Below, one piece after another: positions 33,386-39,993 of a stretch of DNA of 39,993 bases (its first letter is position 1; each line of letters begins with the position of its first letter). The notes under the pieces are model-generated. The model was not told the DNA's origin, made no database searches, and worked only from the letters and a program-made list of their open reading frames with translations. The position numbers and the translations under genes are program-made. The stretch is from Streptomyces globisporus (GTDB taxonomy: Bacteria > Actinomycetota > Actinomycetes > Streptomycetales > Streptomycetaceae): contig NZ_QWFA01000091.1 of NCBI RefSeq assembly GCF_003501885.1, forward strand, positions 1 to 39,993, in the 5' to 3' direction.

Positions 33386-33832
33386 ATGACCGCTTTCCCC
33401 TCGCGCACCACCCTGCGCGCCGCCGTCCTCGCCGCTGTCGCGGCCGGCGCGGTGCTGGTCCCGTCCGCCGCCGCCTTCGCCGACGCCTCCCCGAAGCCGT
33501 CGGCACCCGCCCAGGCCACACCGGCCCCGGAGCGGAACGAGGCCGCCGCAAAGGCCCCGTCGGAGGCCCCGAAGGACGCCGCTCCTGCGGTCACCCCGCG
33601 CGGCGGCGTGGCGGCCGGCGACCGCCCGGCGCCCGCGGCGAAGGAGGCCGCACCCTCGGAGGCCGCCCCGTCGGTCACCCCGCGCGGCGGTGTCGCCGCC
33701 GGTGAACGCCCGGCCGGCAGCGGCGACGACAGCACCGCGATGCTCGCCGGTTCAGCGGCCGGGGCCGTGCTGCTCGCGGGGGCGGGCACGCTCGTGCTGC
33801 GCCGCCGCTCGGCGGCCGGCCACAACGGCTGA
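33386..33832 (+). CDS. Secreted repeat protein with C-terminal anchor
   Basis: 148 aa: signal peptide (about 1-32, ending SAAAFADA), an Ala/Pro/Glu-rich extracellular stalk, a membrane helix (about 118-136) and the basic tail LRRRSAAGHNG. The stalk contains two copies of VTPRGGVAAG(D/E)RPA spaced 28 residues apart. The C-terminus looks like a sortase sorting signal (helix plus Arg tail) but there is no LPXTG- or LAXTG-like motif before the helix. ATG at 33386 has GGAG 8 nt upstream. It lies between the two-component system and a sortase gene, so it is a candidate sortase substrate or simply a membrane stalk protein. Confidence 0.82.
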   Translation: MTAFPSRTTLRAAVLAAVAAGAVLVPSAAAFADASPKPSAPAQATPAPERNEAAAKAPSEAPKDAAPAVTPRGGVAAGDRPAPAAKEAAPSEAAPSVTPRGGVAAGERPAGSGDDSTAMLAGSAAGAVLLAGAGTLVLRRRSAAGHNG

Positions 33833-33845
33833 CCCGACCGCTGAC

Positions 33846-33878
33846 TGTGGCGCCGCCCCGTACAGGGACGGCGCCACA
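33846..33878 (+). terminator. Hairpin between the repeat protein and sortase genes
   Basis: Perfect 10-bp stem TGTGGCGCCG / CGGCGCCACA, 14 nt after the stop at 33832 and 50 nt before the sortase start. Confidence 0.65.
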
Positions 33879-33927
33879 CCCAGTCCCCTCCCGCGCCGCC
33901 CCGCCCCGCCGGATTCCGGAGTCTTCT

Positions 33928-34563
33928 GTGCCGTCGCCCCGTACGCCCCACCGCTTCCGGCGGACCGCCGCCCTGCTGACCGCCGTCGCGGCCTGCGTAG
34001 CCCTCGTCGGATGTTCGTCCGCCGAGCCGTCCCCGGCCACGGCCGCCGCCCCCTCCGCATCGGCGCGGGACGAGGCAGACTCCGGATCGACCACGCCACC
34101 TCGGGCCGACGAACCGGAGCGGTCGGCTCCCACGGAGGTCACCATCCCTTCCCTCGGCGTACGGAGCACCCTCATGGAGCTGGGTCTCAACGCGGACGGC
34201 ACGGTCGAGGTTCCGCCGGCGGAGAAGGGCATGACGGCGGGCTGGTACCGCGGCGGATCCGTACCCGGCTCACCGGGCCCGGCCGTACTGATCGGCCACA
34301 ACGACACCCGCTTCGGCCGGGCCGTCTTCCACGACCTCAAGGACATCCGCGAGGGCGCCGAGGTGCTGGTCCGCGACGGGGCGGGGAAGGCACTGCGCTT
34401 CACGGTCACGGGGAAGGAGGCGGTCAGCAAGAAGGCGTTCCCCACCAAGAAGGTCTACGGCCCGACGAAGGGCAGCACGCTGCGGCTCATCACCTGCGAC
34501 GGGGAGTTCGACGCGGAGGGCCACCCCGTGGACAACCTGATCGTGTACGGCGCCCTCGCCTGA
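33928..34563 (+). CDS. Class F sortase-like lipoprotein
   Basis: 211 aa. The N-terminal signal ends in LVGC (Cys29), a lipobox, so the protein is probably a lipoprotein; a Ser/Ala/Pro-rich linker follows (30-70), then the sortase barrel (about 70-211). Catalytic His124 lies in VLIGHNDTRFGRAVFHDL and Cys190 in LRLITC. The Arg expected about a dozen residues after the Cys (YRDN in relatives) is replaced: the sequence reads HPVDNLIVY, with Val201. GTG at 33928 is chosen for its CGGAG ribosome site and because it places the signal peptide at the N-terminus; the frame opens 27 codons earlier. Neighbour of a possible substrate gene. Confidence 0.85.
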   Translation: MPSPRTPHRFRRTAALLTAVAACVALVGCSSAEPSPATAAAPSASARDEADSGSTTPPRADEPERSAPTEVTIPSLGVRSTLMELGLNADGTVEVPPAEKGMTAGWYRGGSVPGSPGPAVLIGHNDTRFGRAVFHDLKDIREGAEVLVRDGAGKALRFTVTGKEAVSKKAFPTKKVYGPTKGSTLRLITCDGEFDAEGHPVDNLIVYGALA

Positions 34564-34685
34564 GCAGCGACCAGCCTGAGCGCGGGCATGCCCGAGCGGC
34601 GGCGCACCGGAGTCGGCGCACCCGGCCGGGATCCGGCCGCGATCCGGATGGCAGCCGATCGGACAGACTCGTGCCACCCGATGTC

Positions 34686-34697
34686 TACCCGTGGGTA
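34686..34697. promoter_or_regulatory. Inverted repeat TACCC-GT-GGGTA upstream of the sphingomyelinase gene
   Basis: Perfect 5-bp arms, 60 nt before the GTG at 34758, in a 194-bp intergenic region where nothing else was recognised. Candidate operator. Confidence 0.35.
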
Positions 34698-34757
34698 ACT
34701 GCCGCTGCTTGGATGGGGGTCGCCCGGTACGCCCCCCACTCGACCACAGGAGACCTC

Positions 34758-35738
34758 GTGCCGAACACCGCGTTCCGCCGTCTGACCGGCGTCACCCTGT
34801 CCGCCGCGCTCGCCGCCGTCACCCTCGCCGCGAACGCCCCGCAGGCAGCGGCTGCCGAGACCCCGTCGCTGCGGGTGCTCTCGTACAACGCGTTCCTCTT
34901 CAGCAAGACGCTGTACCCCAACTGGGGCCAGGACCACCGGGCGGCCGAGATCCCGAAGACGTCGTTCTTCCAGGGCAACGACGTCGTGGTGATCCAGGAG
35001 GCCTTCGACAACGGCGCCTCCGACGCGCTGCTGCGCAATGCGGCCGCCCAGTACCCGCACCAGACCCCCGTGGTCGGCCGGAGCAAGAGCGGCTGGGACG
35101 CGACGGGCGGCTCCTACTCGGCGACGACGCCGGAGGACGGCGGCGTGACCATCCTCAGCAAGTGGCCGATCGTGCGCAAGGAGCAGTTCGTCTTCAAGGA
35201 CGCGTGCGGTGGTGACTGGTTCTCGAACAAGGGCTTCGCCTACGCGGTGCTGAACGTGAACGGCGCCCGGGTCCACGTCGTCGGCACCCACGCCCAGTCG
35301 ACCGACCCCGGCTGCTCGGCGGGCGAGGCGGCGCAGATGCGCAGCAGGCAGTTCAAGCAGATGGACGCCTTCCTCGACGCGAAGGACATCCCGGCCTCCG
35401 AACAGGTCGTCGTGGCGGGCGACTTCAACGTCGACGGACACTCGGCGGAGTACGCATCGTTCCTCTCCGACGCCGGCCTGACCACCCCGGACTCCCGGAC
35501 GGGCCACACGTACTCCTTCGACACCCGCGACAACTCCATCGCCTCCGAGCGCTACCCCGACGACCCCCGCGAGGACCTGGACCACGTCCTGCACCGCACG
35601 GGCCACGCCAAGCCGTCGGGCTGGAAGAACGATGTGGTCAAGGAGCAGAGCGCCCCGTGGACGGTGTCCAGCTGGGGCAAGAAGTACACGTACACCAACC
35701 TCTCCGACCACTACCCGGTGATCGGTTCCGGCCAGTAG
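34758..35738 (+). CDS. Secreted sphingomyelinase-like phosphodiesterase (EEP superfamily)
   Basis: 326 aa with a Sec signal peptide (about 1-33, ending PQAAAAE). Endonuclease/exonuclease/phosphatase fold, close in layout to bacterial sphingomyelinase C, which cleaves sphingomyelin to ceramide and phosphocholine using a divalent metal. Visible active-site residues are Asn44 (LSYNAF), Glu81 (VIQEAF), His178 (GTHAQ), Asp222/Asn224 (AGDFNVD), Asp275-His276 (LDHVL) and Asp317-His318 (LSDHYPV). One Cys pair (150, 186) may be a disulfide. GTG at 34758 follows AGGAGA with 5-6-nt spacing. The released phosphocholine could feed the choline pathway encoded 8 kb away, but there is no direct link. Confidence 0.9.
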   Translation: MPNTAFRRLTGVTLSAALAAVTLAANAPQAAAAETPSLRVLSYNAFLFSKTLYPNWGQDHRAAEIPKTSFFQGNDVVVIQEAFDNGASDALLRNAAAQYPHQTPVVGRSKSGWDATGGSYSATTPEDGGVTILSKWPIVRKEQFVFKDACGGDWFSNKGFAYAVLNVNGARVHVVGTHAQSTDPGCSAGEAAQMRSRQFKQMDAFLDAKDIPASEQVVVAGDFNVDGHSAEYASFLSDAGLTTPDSRTGHTYSFDTRDNSIASERYPDDPREDLDHVLHRTGHAKPSGWKNDVVKEQSAPWTVSSWGKKYTYTNLSDHYPVIGSGQ

Positions 35739-35754
35739 CCGCCCTCTGACGTGA

Positions 35755-35784
35755 CGGCCCCCCGGCGCCTCGCCGGCGGGGCCG
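35755..35784 (+). terminator. Terminator after the sphingomyelinase gene
   Basis: CGGCCCC pairs with GGGGCCG, and inside it CCGGCG pairs with CGCCGG around a CCT loop, with one bulged C. Confidence 0.65.
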
Positions 35785-35929
35785 ACGCGTAGCCGGGCAC
35801 TCGCAGGACCTTGGGGTCGGCGCCGCCGGTGGCCCGGACCGCGCGACATGCGGCTCGGCGGTCCACACCTCGCGCCGGGCACAGGAGACTGGTGTGCGAC
35901 GAAGAAGGCACAAAGGAGGAGGAGTACCC

Positions 35930-36739
35930 GTGAGCGACCCCCAGCAGCCCTTCACCCTCACCCCGGGCGCGCCCCACTCCCCGGTCCTCCTCCACGTACC
36001 GCACGGCTCCCGCCGCATCCCCCACCACGTGCGTCAGGGGATCACGCCGGACGACGCCGCTCTGGAGCGCGAGCTCGACCACATCACTGACGCCCACACG
36101 GCCGAACTTGCTGCGGCTGCGGCGCAGATCGCCCCGGTCGCTCCCTGGCGCTTCGTCAACAACCTGTCCCGGCTCGTCGTCGACCCCGAACGCTTTCCGG
36201 ACGAGCGGGAGGAGATGCTCGCCGTCGGCATGGGCGCCGTCTACACCCGCACCACCCATCGCGAACCGCTCCGCCCGCCGGAAGACGACCCCACCCCGCT
36301 CCTGGAAGCGTACTTCCACCCTTACGCCGACGCCATGACCGAGGCGGTCGAGGCGCGCATCGCCGCCGCGGGCCACGCCGTGATCATCGACGTCCACTCG
36401 TACCCGACAGAGCCCCTCCCCTACGAGCTCCACGGCACCGGCCCCCGCCCGCCCGTCTGCCTGGGCACCGACCGGTTCCACACCCCGCCGGAACTCCTGG
36501 CGGCGGCGGAGGCGGCGTTCGGCGGACGTGTCGGCCATGACGGCATCGGGCACGACACCCCGTTCGCCGGTACGTACGTCCCGCTCCGGCACTACGGAAC
36601 GGACCGCCGGGTCACCGCGCTGATGATCGAGATCCGCCGCGACACGTACATGAGCGAGCCGGGCGGCCCTGCGGGACCGGGCCTCGACACGCTGGCGGAG
36701 GCGCTGGCGGAGCTGGTGGGGAACGTCACTCCCCGGTGA
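35930..36739 (+). CDS. N-formylglutamate amidohydrolase family protein
   Basis: 269 aa. The family removes formyl from N-formylglutamate in histidine degradation. Typical segments are VLLHVPHGSRRIP near the N-terminus, RFVNNLSRLVVDPERFPD, VIIDVHSYPTEPLPYE with a metal-ligand-like Asp-His, and RRVTALMIEIRRDTYM near the C-terminus. GTG at 35930 has a very strong GGAGGAGGAG ribosome site 5 nt upstream. No hut genes are nearby, so the real substrate may be another N-formyl or N-acyl amino acid. The 3' end overlaps the convergent HAD gene by 14 nt. Confidence 0.88.
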   Translation: MSDPQQPFTLTPGAPHSPVLLHVPHGSRRIPHHVRQGITPDDAALERELDHITDAHTAELAAAAAQIAPVAPWRFVNNLSRLVVDPERFPDEREEMLAVGMGAVYTRTTHREPLRPPEDDPTPLLEAYFHPYADAMTEAVEARIAAAGHAVIIDVHSYPTEPLPYELHGTGPRPPVCLGTDRFHTPPELLAAAEAAFGGRVGHDGIGHDTPFAGTYVPLRHYGTDRRVTALMIEIRRDTYMSEPGGPAGPGLDTLAEALAELVGNVTPR

Positions 36740-37412
36740 CCGCCCCCTCCAGCGGGTGGGGAAGAGATCCCGACGCAAAGGCGAGGACGGCGCCGGCCGC
36801 TTCGCGCAGGGTGCCGAAGTGGCGGTGCACGCCGGCCACCGCGGTGGGGGTGTTGACGCCCCACACCGTCATCCCTGCCCGCAGCGCGGACGTCACCCCC
36901 GAGGGGGCGTCCTCGATGACCAGGCAGTCCTCCGGCCGGGCGCCCAGTCGCGCGGCCGCCTGCAGATACGGCACGGGCGACGGCTTGCCTTCCTCCACGG
37001 CGGCCGCGTCGACCACGGTCTCCGGGACCGGCAGGCCCGTCCGTGCGAAGCGGCCGCGTACCCGGTGCTCATAGTTCGATGTCACCAGCGCCCACGCCCC
37101 GGGCCGGAGAGCCTGGAGCAGTTCCGTGGCGCCGTCGAAGGCCGAGTAGACGCCGGTGCGGACGTCCTCGTCCTCCAGCTCGTGCAGTGCGGCGAGGCAC
37201 GCGTGAGGGTCGTGGTCCGGGGCGACCTGCGCGAAGGTCTCCAGCGGCCGGGTTCGCAGGGCCACCCGGTAGACCTCGTCGGGGTCCAGTCCGTAGCGCC
37301 CGGCCCACGTTCGCCAGACCAGGCGCTGATTGTCCAGAGCGTCGATCAACGTACCGTCGACATCGAACAGGACATACCTCGGGGCACCGGACGGGCGGGG
37401 TTCACTGGTCAC
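36726..37412 (-). CDS. HAD-superfamily hydrolase (sugar phosphatase-like)
   Basis: 228 aa. Motif I DVDGT (Asp17 nucleophile, Asp19), motif II in ALVTSNYE, motif III Lys in EEGKPSP and motif IV IEDAPSG are all present, with a helical cap between motifs I and II (C1 type). This matches the beta-phosphoglucomutase/GPH-like branch, which dephosphorylates small sugar phosphates. GTG start at 37412. It is 41 bp downstream of the VWA gene in the same direction and overlaps the amidohydrolase end on the opposite strand. Confidence 0.9.
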   Translation of the reverse strand: MTSEPRPSGAPRYVLFDVDGTLIDALDNQRLVWRTWAGRYGLDPDEVYRVALRTRPLETFAQVAPDHDPHACLAALHELEDEDVRTGVYSAFDGATELLQALRPGAWALVTSNYEHRVRGRFARTGLPVPETVVDAAAVEEGKPSPVPYLQAAARLGARPEDCLVIEDAPSGVTSALRAGMTVWGVNTPTAVAGVHRHFGTLREAAGAVLAFASGSLPHPLEGAVTGE

Positions 37413-37453
37413 GTACCGATCATGCCATCAGGCCCTGAACAGGCGGTTTCCGT

Positions 37454-38698
37454 TCAACCGATCTCCACCACCCGCGCCCACGCGGGCGGCCGGCGAGGGA
37501 CGTGATCGGGGTTGTCCTCGCTCCAGGAGCCGCGCCCGTGGTCCCTCGGGAACAGGCCGATGACCGTGCGGCACGCCGGTTGTGCTGAGGGCCACGGTGT
37601 CTGGCCGTCCGTCAGGACGACGATGGCGTCGGGTCGGGGATGGGACCGGAGCGCCTTGGCGAAGCCCGCACGCAGGTCCGTGCCGCCACCGCCCACCAGC
37701 AAGATGCCTTCGGCCTGGCACAGCGGGTGCACGACCCGGGTCGCCGCGTCGCAGGCGAGGACGGTGACCAGGTCGCGGCGGCCGCCCACCGCGCTGGAGA
37801 TGGCGGCGACTTCGAGGAGGGCGCTGCCGAGTTCGGCGTCGCTGACCGAGCCGGAGGTGTCGATGACGACCGAGACCCGGGGCGGTCTGCGGCGCAGGCT
37901 CGGCAGGACGACGCCGGGCAGTCCGGTGGAGCGGCGCGAGGGCCGCCCGTACGTGTAGTCCTCCCCCGCGCCGGGGCCCGATGCGGCCGAGCGGACGGCG
38001 GCGCCCAGCAACTCCCTCCAGGGCTGCGGAGGATGGAACGCCTCCTCCGCCCACCGCTTCCACCCCTTCGAGGCGTTTCCCGGCCGGCCCGTGATGCCCT
38101 GCGCCACCCGGAAGCGGACCGCGTCCTGTTCGTGCGCGCTGAGCCCGTGCGCGCCGTCGGGCCCCAGGTCCCATTCCCTCTCCAGCCCGTCGGCGCCGCT
38201 CCCGCAGTCCAGCCAGGCGAGGTTCTGGGTGCGCGAGCCGAGGCGGAACTGGTACAGGTAGTCCTCCATGAGCTCGCCGGGCTCCAGGTGCAGCGTCGAC
38301 GGGTAGACGGCGCCCTTCGGGCGGGCCAGGCCGTCGCCGTACACGTCGTCGTTGATCTCGCAGTCGGCGGCGATGTTCATCCGCAGCCGCTCCCCCGGGC
38401 CGGTCAGCCCGCGCTGGCGGGCGACCCGGTCGCTGCGCCCGTGGTGGTCGCGCAGCAGGTGCGACACCTCGTGGACCCAGACCCCGGCCAGCTCCTCCAC
38501 CGGGGTGCGGGCGACGAAGCCCGGCGAGACGTAACACCGCCAGTACCGGTCGACTGCCATGGTCGGGACCTCCCGCGACTCCACGGTGTGCAGGGCGAAC
38601 AGGGCCGTGGCCAGATAGGGGCGGGCCCGGGCCGCCTGGAGCCGGGCGGCGAAGAGTTTGTCCAGGTCGAGCGCGCTCGGCGCGTCCGTCGTCGTCAT
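37454..38698 (-). CDS. DUF2201-type VWA-like putative metallopeptidase
   Basis: 414 aa combining an N-terminal metallopeptidase-like domain with HEVSH (76-80, HExxH) and a C-terminal VWA-like domain with the MIDAS sequence DTSGS (280-284) and the LTDGQTPWPS segment. This is the DUF2201 layout; such proteins occur as partners of MoxR-type AAA ATPases. No signal peptide, so it is cytoplasmic. The ATG overlaps the stop of the upstream ATPase gene (ATGA), so the two are made together. A role in assembling or remodelling a target protein is inferred from related MoxR-VWA pairs. Confidence 0.9.
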   Translation of the reverse strand: MTTTDAPSALDLDKLFAARLQAARARPYLATALFALHTVESREVPTMAVDRYWRCYVSPGFVARTPVEELAGVWVHEVSHLLRDHHGRSDRVARQRGLTGPGERLRMNIAADCEINDDVYGDGLARPKGAVYPSTLHLEPGELMEDYLYQFRLGSRTQNLAWLDCGSGADGLEREWDLGPDGAHGLSAHEQDAVRFRVAQGITGRPGNASKGWKRWAEEAFHPPQPWRELLGAAVRSAASGPGAGEDYTYGRPSRRSTGLPGVVLPSLRRRPPRVSVVIDTSGSVSDAELGSALLEVAAISSAVGGRRDLVTVLACDAATRVVHPLCQAEGILLVGGGGTDLRAGFAKALRSHPRPDAIVVLTDGQTPWPSAQPACRTVIGLFPRDHGRGSWSEDNPDHVPRRPPAWARVVEIG

Positions 38699-39951
38699 CG
38701 GCCCGCCTTCGCCCCGAAACGGGCCACCCGGTCCGCCGCCCGGTCCGCCCGCTGGGACAGGGAGACCACTCCGGCGAGGTGCTCGACGGCCGCCGGTACG
38801 TCCCAGTCCTCCTGGCGCACCGAGGCGAGGGCCGTGGCGGGAACGACCACCAGGTCGGGGGCCCCGGTCTCCAGCGCCCGGACGAGCAGCGCCCACGCCG
38901 CGTCCCAGCGGGCCCTGTCCGGGCGGGTACGGACCGCCGCCACGACCCCGTCCAGCGCCGCCTGCCGGAGATCGCCGCGCTCGGGCAGAACGGCGTTCGC
39001 CGGATCGGCGAGGAGGTCCTCGGGGTCCGGAAGGTCCATCCGATCCAGGCTCGCCAGCAGTTCCAGGCCCGGGCCGTCCCCCACCGTTCCCCTGACCAGC
39101 AGGGACAGCACCTCCCTGGAGGAGCCGGCGGCGGTCGCGAAGGCGATCAGATTCAGCGTCATGTCCCAGCTGCGCGGCGACGGCCACGGGCCGCCCCGGC
39201 GGGTCTCCGTGGTGGGCAGCCGGTGGACGAGCGTGGGCCGGGCGGAGAGCAGCCCGCACACCGCGCGCCGGGCGAAGTCCACGGCCTCGGGCAGCTTTTC
39301 GGGGTCGAGGCGGGGCAGCGTCGCGCGGGGCCAGGAGCCGGCGAGTCCGCGTACGACGACCTCGTGGTCGTGGGTCCACTGGAGGTGGACGAACCGGTTG
39401 GCGAGCGGCGGGCTCAGCTCCCAGCCGTCGGCCGCCGACGACCGCGGATTGGCCGCCGCCACGATCCTTACCCCGGGCGGGAGTTGCAGCGCACCGATCC
39501 GCCGCTCCAGTACGAGGCGCAGCAGCGCGGCCTGGACGGCGGGCGGTGCGGTGGAGAGCTCGTCGAGGAACAGCAGCCCCTTTCCCGCCCGTACGAGGCG
39601 AACGGCCCAGTCCGGCGGGGCCATCGGCACGCCCTGTTCGGCCGGGTCGTCGCCGACGATGGGCAGCCCGGAGAAGTCGGACGGCTCGTGCACGCTGGCG
39701 ATGACCGTGGTGAGCGGCAGGTCCAGGGAGGCGGCGAGCTGGGTGAGCGCCGCGGTCTTGCCGATCCCCGGCTCGCCCCACAGCAGGACGGGCAGGTCGG
39801 CGGAGACCGCCAGGGTCAGCGCCTCCAGCTGGATGTCGGGGCGCGGCTCGGTGGTGGTGTCGCGGAGCAGGGCCATCAGCGCTTCGGCGACGGCGAGTTG
39901 GGAGTCGGGGGAGGAGTCCGTGGGCGCGGAGGGCGGGGTGTTCGTGAGCAT
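38695..39951 (-). CDS. MoxR-type AAA ATPase
   Basis: 418 aa. Walker A GEPGIGKT (59-66), Walker B LLFLDELS (126-133) and sensor-1 Asn168 in VAAANPR are visible; the insert RSWDMTLNLIAF and the lid region follow MoxR proteins. The C-terminal third (about 270-418) is helical and less conserved. Predicted ATP-driven chaperone that acts with the overlapping VWA/metallopeptidase-like protein. ATG at 39951 has AGGTG upstream. Only 42 bp remain to the window edge, so an upstream operon partner cannot be excluded. Confidence 0.9.
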   Translation of the reverse strand: MLTNTPPSAPTDSSPDSQLAVAEALMALLRDTTTEPRPDIQLEALTLAVSADLPVLLWGEPGIGKTAALTQLAASLDLPLTTVIASVHEPSDFSGLPIVGDDPAEQGVPMAPPDWAVRLVRAGKGLLFLDELSTAPPAVQAALLRLVLERRIGALQLPPGVRIVAAANPRSSAADGWELSPPLANRFVHLQWTHDHEVVVRGLAGSWPRATLPRLDPEKLPEAVDFARRAVCGLLSARPTLVHRLPTTETRRGGPWPSPRSWDMTLNLIAFATAAGSSREVLSLLVRGTVGDGPGLELLASLDRMDLPDPEDLLADPANAVLPERGDLRQAALDGVVAAVRTRPDRARWDAAWALLVRALETGAPDLVVVPATALASVRQEDWDVPAAVEHLAGVVSLSQRADRAADRVARFGAKAGR

Positions 39952-39993
39952 GAGTGATCACCTGAGGGTGTGCGAGATGACGGAGGGGCGGGG

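Overview
The window is very GC-rich actinobacterial DNA. Third codon positions are almost always G or C, GTG starts and 4-nt ATGA/GTGA overlaps are common, several genes look near-leaderless, and the gene families (conservon, ROK/xyl operon, class F sortase, many P450s) are typical of Streptomyces. I saw no rRNA, tRNA, CRISPR array or intact mobile element. It reads as chromosomal DNA with many accessory functions.

Layout. 1-4578 (minus): a conservon, cvnA-B-C-D-E (sensor-kinase-like ATPase, roadblock protein, DUF742 protein, Ras-like GTPase, cytochrome P450); the P450 runs off the left edge. 5042-7272 (minus): a FUSC-type membrane exporter translationally coupled to a MarR regulator. 7408-9267 (plus): a small secreted protein, then a coupled DUF3105-DUF305 pair. 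9370-13610: a xylose module, with a ROK regulator, xylA and a divergent xylB. 13724-15858 (plus): a coupled pair of secreted, membrane-anchored proteins, one with a von Willebrand A domain. 15980-18785: a small hypothetical gene, a GNAT acetyltransferase and a stand-alone P450, followed by an unusual triple-hairpin terminator. 18938-26275 (minus): a choline-to-glycine-betaine operon (aldehyde dehydrogenase, GMC choline oxidase-like flavoenzyme, ABC ATPase, fused double permease, lipoprotein). 26641-30084 (minus): a three-gene operon of two conservon-type P450s and an ATP-grasp enzyme, with no conservon genes beside it. 30431-34563 (plus): an OmpR-type two-component system, a repeat-containing surface protein and a lipoprotein-like class F sortase. 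34758-36739 (plus): a secreted sphingomyelinase-like phosphodiesterase and an N-formylglutamate amidohydrolase. 36726-39951 (minus): a HAD hydrolase and a MoxR ATPase / VWA-metallopeptidase-like pair.

How the parts work together. The bet operon would import choline or betaine and oxidise choline to the osmoprotectant glycine betaine. The xyl genes take xylose to xylulose 5-phosphate under ROK control. The two-component system probably controls the adjacent surface protein and sortase. The least explained part is the 26.6-30.4 kb cassette. It pairs a P450 that has lost most of the conserved P450 motifs with a canonical CYP154-like P450 and an ATP-grasp ligase, and a possible 32-codon ORF with a perfect Shine-Dalgarno lies in the divergent promoter region. 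A second oddity is the sortase, in which the usual catalytic arginine appears to be valine.
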